From NCBI GenBank assembly GCA_905221605.1, contig CAJNDS010002074.1, positions 682,791-701,775 of the forward strand: DNA of 18,985 nucleotides, given 5' to 3'. The first letter of the stretch is position 1, and every line of letters begins with the position of its first letter. Shown piece by piece: positions 16,190 through 18,985 of this stretch. A program made the translations under genes and the position numbers. The stretch is from Symbiodinium natans (lineage: Eukaryota; Sar; Dinophyceae; Suessiales; Symbiodiniaceae). Under the pieces are notes generated by a model. That model saw only the letters and a list, made by a program, of their open reading frames with translations. It did not search any database and was not told the origin of the DNA.

Positions 16190-17608
16190 ATGATCCGCGT
16201 TTTGAGTCTGTCGGGTGAAGAGCTGGCTTCAGTGCAGCTTGATACCCTTACATCTGAGACTGTGAGAAGTTTGAAGCACCACTTGCATGATCTTCTTGGC
16301 ATCCCATTGTGCATGCAATCGCTGGTGCAATGCAACTGTTGTTTGGATGATGCTGCTAAGCTGGATTGCCAGAACGAAGTGCAGCTAGTGTTTCGGCGTG
16401 TTTCCAGTGCAGCATCAAAGTCGGAGTTCGCGGATGGGCTCCTTAGCGCGTGCGCCGAAGGCAACGTTGAGGAAGCGCGCATGCTTTTGGAAGCTGATGC
16501 GGATGTGAACAGTAGGGACGAAAACTGTCGTGCTCGCTTGGACCAAACACCACTCATTCGAGCATGTGAGGCAGGCCACGTTGAGATTGCACGTCTGCTG
16601 TTGGGAGCTGGTGCCAACAAGGAGCTCACAGGAATTGACGGCAAAACGGCTCTTATGTGGGCATGCTACGAAGGCCACATTGAGGTTGGGCATCTTCTTC
16701 TAGAAGCTGGCGCTGATGTGAACTCGCCGGGCGACGAGATTGGCCTCACAGCGTTCAGTCAGGCATGCGCAAGAGGCCACATGGAGGTCGCGCATTGGCT
16801 TCTGGAAGAGGGTGCTGATGTGAATCGGTGTGATGAGGATGATGGCCTCACCGTTCTCGCTCGGGCATGCGAGCGCGGCCACATTGAGGTTGCACGCATG
16901 CTTTTGGAAGCTGGTGCGGATGTGAACAGGCTTGACGAAGATGGCTGGACAGCTCTCATTCGAGCATGCGGAAAAGGCCAGCTTGAAACCACACGCATCC
17001 TCTTGGAAGCTCGTGCTGATGTGAACAGGACTGCAGATGCATATGACCTCACACCACTCATCGTGGCATGTCGGGGAGACCATGCTGAGATCGCCCACAG
17101 TCTATTAAAGGCCGGAGCCGACAAGGATTCGCAGAACACAGCTCTCATGGGTGCCAGCGAGCGCGGCCACATCGAGGTTGCGCGTGTGCTTCTAGAAGCT
17201 GGTGCGGATGTGAACAGGATTCATAAATATGGCCGGACAGCTCTCATTCGGGCATGCGATGGAGGCCACATTGAGGTTGCGCGTATGCTTTTGGGAGCTG
17301 GTGCCAACAAGGACCTGCAGGGAGGCGGCGGCTACACGGCGCTAATGTCGGCTTGCTGCCAGGGCCACATTGAGGTTGCACGTCTGCTTCTAGAAGCTGG
17401 CGCCAGCAACGACCTGCAGAGACGTGAGGGCTACACGGCCCTAATGGACGCATGCTGCCTGGGCAACTTTGAACTTGCGCAGCTGCTTTTGGAAGCTGCT
17501 GCTGATATGAGCATGGTGAACCAACTGGGAGACACAGCTCTCGCTTGTGCGAACGATCGAGGCCACTCTGACATCGTGCAGTTGTTGACCGGAAGTGGGT
17601 GCAAATGA
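16190..17608 (+). CDS. Ubiquitin-like and ankyrin repeat protein
   Basis: An intronless 472-residue protein. Residues 1-70 (MIRVLSLSGEELASVQLD to NEVQLVFR) have the beta-grasp pattern of a ubiquitin-like domain: two opening strands, a helix with SETVRSLKHHL, and a closing VQLVF strand. It lacks a C-terminal Gly-Gly, so it is not a conjugatable ubiquitin. Residues from about 82 to the end make about twelve ankyrin repeats with the signature TALxxACxxGHIEVARxLL and EAGADVN. The seventh is short. The last has a divergent end (GSGCK). Ankyrin repeats bind proteins; the combination with a ubiquitin-like head is common in Symbiodiniaceae. The partner is unknown. The ATG at 16190 is the first that gives the full ubiquitin-like fold. 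Confidence 0.95.
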   Translation: MIRVLSLSGEELASVQLDTLTSETVRSLKHHLHDLLGIPLCMQSLVQCNCCLDDAAKLDCQNEVQLVFRRVSSAASKSEFADGLLSACAEGNVEEARMLLEADADVNSRDENCRARLDQTPLIRACEAGHVEIARLLLGAGANKELTGIDGKTALMWACYEGHIEVGHLLLEAGADVNSPGDEIGLTAFSQACARGHMEVAHWLLEEGADVNRCDEDDGLTVLARACERGHIEVARMLLEAGADVNRLDEDGWTALIRACGKGQLETTRILLEARADVNRTADAYDLTPLIVACRGDHAEIAHSLLKAGADKDSQNTALMGASERGHIEVARVLLEAGADVNRIHKYGRTALIRACDGGHIEVARMLLGAGANKDLQGGGGYTALMSACCQGHIEVARLLLEAGASNDLQRREGYTALMDACCLGNFELAQLLLEAAADMSMVNQLGDTALACANDRGHSDIVQLLTGSGCK

Positions 17609-17619
17609 TATGATGTACT

Positions 17620-17745
17620 CCCCTCCCCCTAATATTAAACCCCCCCCTAACCCCCTAACATTAAAAACCCCCAATAAACTATAACTATAACGAGGGGGTA
17701 TTTCATATTAGGGGGTAGGGGGGGGTTTAGTATTAGGGGGAGGGG
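17620..17745. mobile_element. Foldback (MITE-like) element with target duplication
   Basis: The left arm starts CCCCTCCCCCTAATATTAAA, then eight C, TAACCCCCTAA. The right arm is its near-perfect reverse complement (TTAGGGGGTA, eight G, TTTAGTATTAGGGGGAGGGG). Arms are about 43 bp with a few differences and one single-base indel, around a loop rich in AATAAACTATAAC. ATGTACT flanks both ends (17613-17619 and 17746-17752; GATGTACT if one shared G is counted), which looks like a target-site duplication. It lies 11 bp after the ankyrin stop codon, in the probable 3' UTR. It has no coding capacity, so it would depend on an element elsewhere. Confidence 0.75.
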
Positions 17746-17752
17746 ATGTACT

Positions 17753-18212
17753 GCTAGCAAGGATTTGTCTCCTACATCCGCGCCCGAGCGCTGGGGCATT
17801 CTATTTGGCAATGTGCAACAACGAATCGGGGGGGTCATGTCATGTGGAGAGGGGGGGGGCAGAACATCGCGCAAGGGTTTGAAGATAGAAATTTGCATTG
17901 CGAACCTTAATTGCGAGTTGATATTTCAGAACCTAAGAAAGTCAATTCGACTATACTTACATTCAATAAATCCACAGTTCTTCCTTCTAGAGGATTCCAG
18001 ACCTCGGCAACAATGAATGCTGCAACTCTTTTGTTACGAACTTTCAAGGTGAAATTAACTTCGAAGGGAGAGTAATATACTCTTTTCTAACGTATCGAAA
18101 AAAGTTACTTCGTCGTACGTGTTTTGCTTTTTTCTTTGGGTCTCGCTCGGCGTGCACACAACTAAGCGAAAAATCCTGCGCCCTTCTAGCGCGCCTACAG
18201 GCTCTCGAAGCT
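17753..18212. other. Intergenic stretch, nothing assigned
   Basis: Mixed DNA with short G runs (17828-17860) and AT-richer sequence towards 18130. Frames of up to about 83 codons have no recognisable content. I see no RNA gene or promoter motif I can defend. Confidence 0.4.
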
Positions 18213-18385
18213 AGGGTTTAGGGTTTAGGGTTTAGGATTTAGGGTGCTTCCTGACGTGCCCGAAGCCCTGCACAAGCGTAAACACAGCACCTGCTTCCTG
18301 ACGTGCGGCAGCCTTTGCGCTCTCGCGGGGCATCGGGAACCCCCGGCCCGAAACCCTCAACCCTCAACCCTAAACCCTATAAACC
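18213..18385. repeat. Telomere-like runs in both orientations flanking a direct repeat
   Basis: TTTAGGG units occupy 18213-18244, and CCCTAAA-type units occupy about 18353-18385. Between them TGCTTCCTGACGTGC occurs twice (18245-18259 and 18292-18306), 47 bp apart. Confidence 0.8.
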
Positions 18386-18490
18386 CTTCAATGATATCTT
18401 GGGATGCGCTGATGAGTTTGCTCAAGCTGGTAGTGGTTTGTGGGTTAAAGGACATCCACCCAACACATATTTTGCTTTCAAACCCGGACC

Positions 18491-18985
18491 ATGGTGTGCT
18501 TGACCGTCACTCTGCCAAGCGGACGGGTTGAGGACTTTTCACTTGATCAAGGCTCCACGGTGGGCGACTTGAAGATTTTGGCCCAGCAAAGGTTTCATTG
18601 CGGATTCCTCAGGTTTCTGACCGCGGACAGGCGTGTGCTGGATGACCCCCAGGAGTCTTTGCAGAATGCAGGGTTGCAAACGGGAGATCAGGTCACAGCT
18701 CTGGTGCTGCAACCAAATCTGACAGGGACAAAGATATGCCCCCTAACTGACGGTGGAGCTTTTGCTTACTGGTTTTGCGGAAGTGACAAGATCATCACAT
18801 GGGGCCACGAGGGGTATGGTGGCGACAGCAGAACAGTTCAGAGTCAGCTGAAGGGAGTGCTACAGCTTCAGGCCACCTCCTTTGCATTTGCTGCCATTTT
18901 GGCAGATGGATCTGTGGTTTCTTGGGGAGATCCAGAATGCGGCGGTGACAGCTCGGCAGTTCATAGTCAGTTGAAGGGTGTGCAG
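18491..18985 (+). CDS. Ubiquitin-like and RCC1-repeat protein, 5' part
   Basis: The frame opens with ATG at 18491 (context ACCATGG) and is still open at the window end, giving 165 residues. Residues 1-74 form a ubiquitin-like domain (MVCLTVTLPSGRVEDFSLD, a helix with TVGDLKILAQQRF, then QVTALVL). From about 88 come RCC1-like blade repeats with IITWGHEGYGGDS, a VQSQLKGV linker, SFAFAAILADGSVVSWGD, and ECGGDSSAVHSQLKGVQ. Such proteins are often labelled HERC-like in dinoflagellates, but no HECT ligase domain is in view, so ligase activity cannot be claimed. The RCC1 propeller suggests protein or chromatin binding. It lies 882 bp downstream of, and in the same direction as, the ubiquitin-like/ankyrin gene. 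Confidence 0.9.
   Translation, partial: MVCLTVTLPSGRVEDFSLDQGSTVGDLKILAQQRFHCGFLRFLTADRRVLDDPQESLQNAGLQTGDQVTALVLQPNLTGTKICPLTDGGAFAYWFCGSDKIITWGHEGYGGDSRTVQSQLKGVLQLQATSFAFAAILADGSVVSWGDPECGGDSSAVHSQLKGVQ

Noticed and set aside
16168-17172. Minus-strand frames of 92-158 codons opposite the ankyrin gene
   Set aside because: They are antisense shadows of the ankyrin repeats, and the sense frame is clearly coding.
18406-18426. Possible spliced-leader relic ending GCTCAAG upstream of the RCC1 gene
   Set aside because: Only the last seven bases and a few scattered others agree with the dinoflagellate leader, too little to claim a retroposed leader. Similar partial GGCTCAG matches at 8712 and 11117 are also chance-level.

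Overview
The window looks like nuclear DNA of a dinoflagellate, most probably a Symbiodiniaceae-type alga. The evidence is: plant/dinoflagellate-type telomeric heptamers (TTTAGGG/CCCTAAA) scattered through most of the window on both strands; deduced introns with GA, GC and GT donors whose acceptors all read AG|G; a pyrimidine-rich AG just upstream of a start codon that suits spliced-leader trans-splicing; and protein types expanded in these algae (ubiquitin-like + ankyrin, ubiquitin-like + RCC1, caspase-like + TPR). All four recognisable genes lie on the + strand, as in the unidirectional gene clusters of dinoflagellates. The organism is inferred from features, not from a database match.

Bases 1-7838 are almost pure repeat: a short inverted-repeat unit (124-240), an AT-rich element with terminal inverted repeats (267-463), an 87-bp minisatellite of about 29-30 units (464-3043), a G-run-rich strand-asymmetric tract (3340-3655), degenerate telomeric DNA, a heptamer array (4337-4412), a 55-bp satellite organised as alternating A/B dimers of about 110 bp (4468-5794), and a 2-kb nonamer array (TTTAGATAG and its complement) folded into many palindromes, the largest 225 bp long (5819-7838).

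Bases 7981-9711 hold the 3' part of a tryptophan synthase beta-like gene (TrpB2 type). It was found by joining five short exons whose phases fit exactly; its introns contain telomeric repeats in both orientations. Bases 9712-11290 are mostly intergenic, with a probable two-exon fragment of an unknown gene on the minus strand separated by a 52-nt intron made of telomeric heptamers, and a long TG microsatellite.

Bases 11324-14631 encode a protein of about 1000 residues: an N-terminal caspase-like (C14) domain, a long uncharacterised middle, and five TPR units almost identical at the DNA level. Bases 14632-16189 are intergenic with telomeric DNA and weak candidate exons. Bases 16190-17608 encode an intronless 472-residue ubiquitin-like/ankyrin protein. 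A foldback element with a 7-8 bp target duplication sits 11 bp past its stop codon. At 18491 a ubiquitin-like/RCC1-repeat protein begins and runs off the window.

The last two genes share a plan (ubiquitin-like head plus repeat-domain body), and the caspase-like gene adds a third repeat scaffold. Shared ubiquitin-linked or signalling roles are inference only. The most novel-looking signal is the link between telomeric heptamers and introns: each TTTAGGG unit carries both a GT and a TTTAG|G, so arrays can in principle act as ready-made introns.
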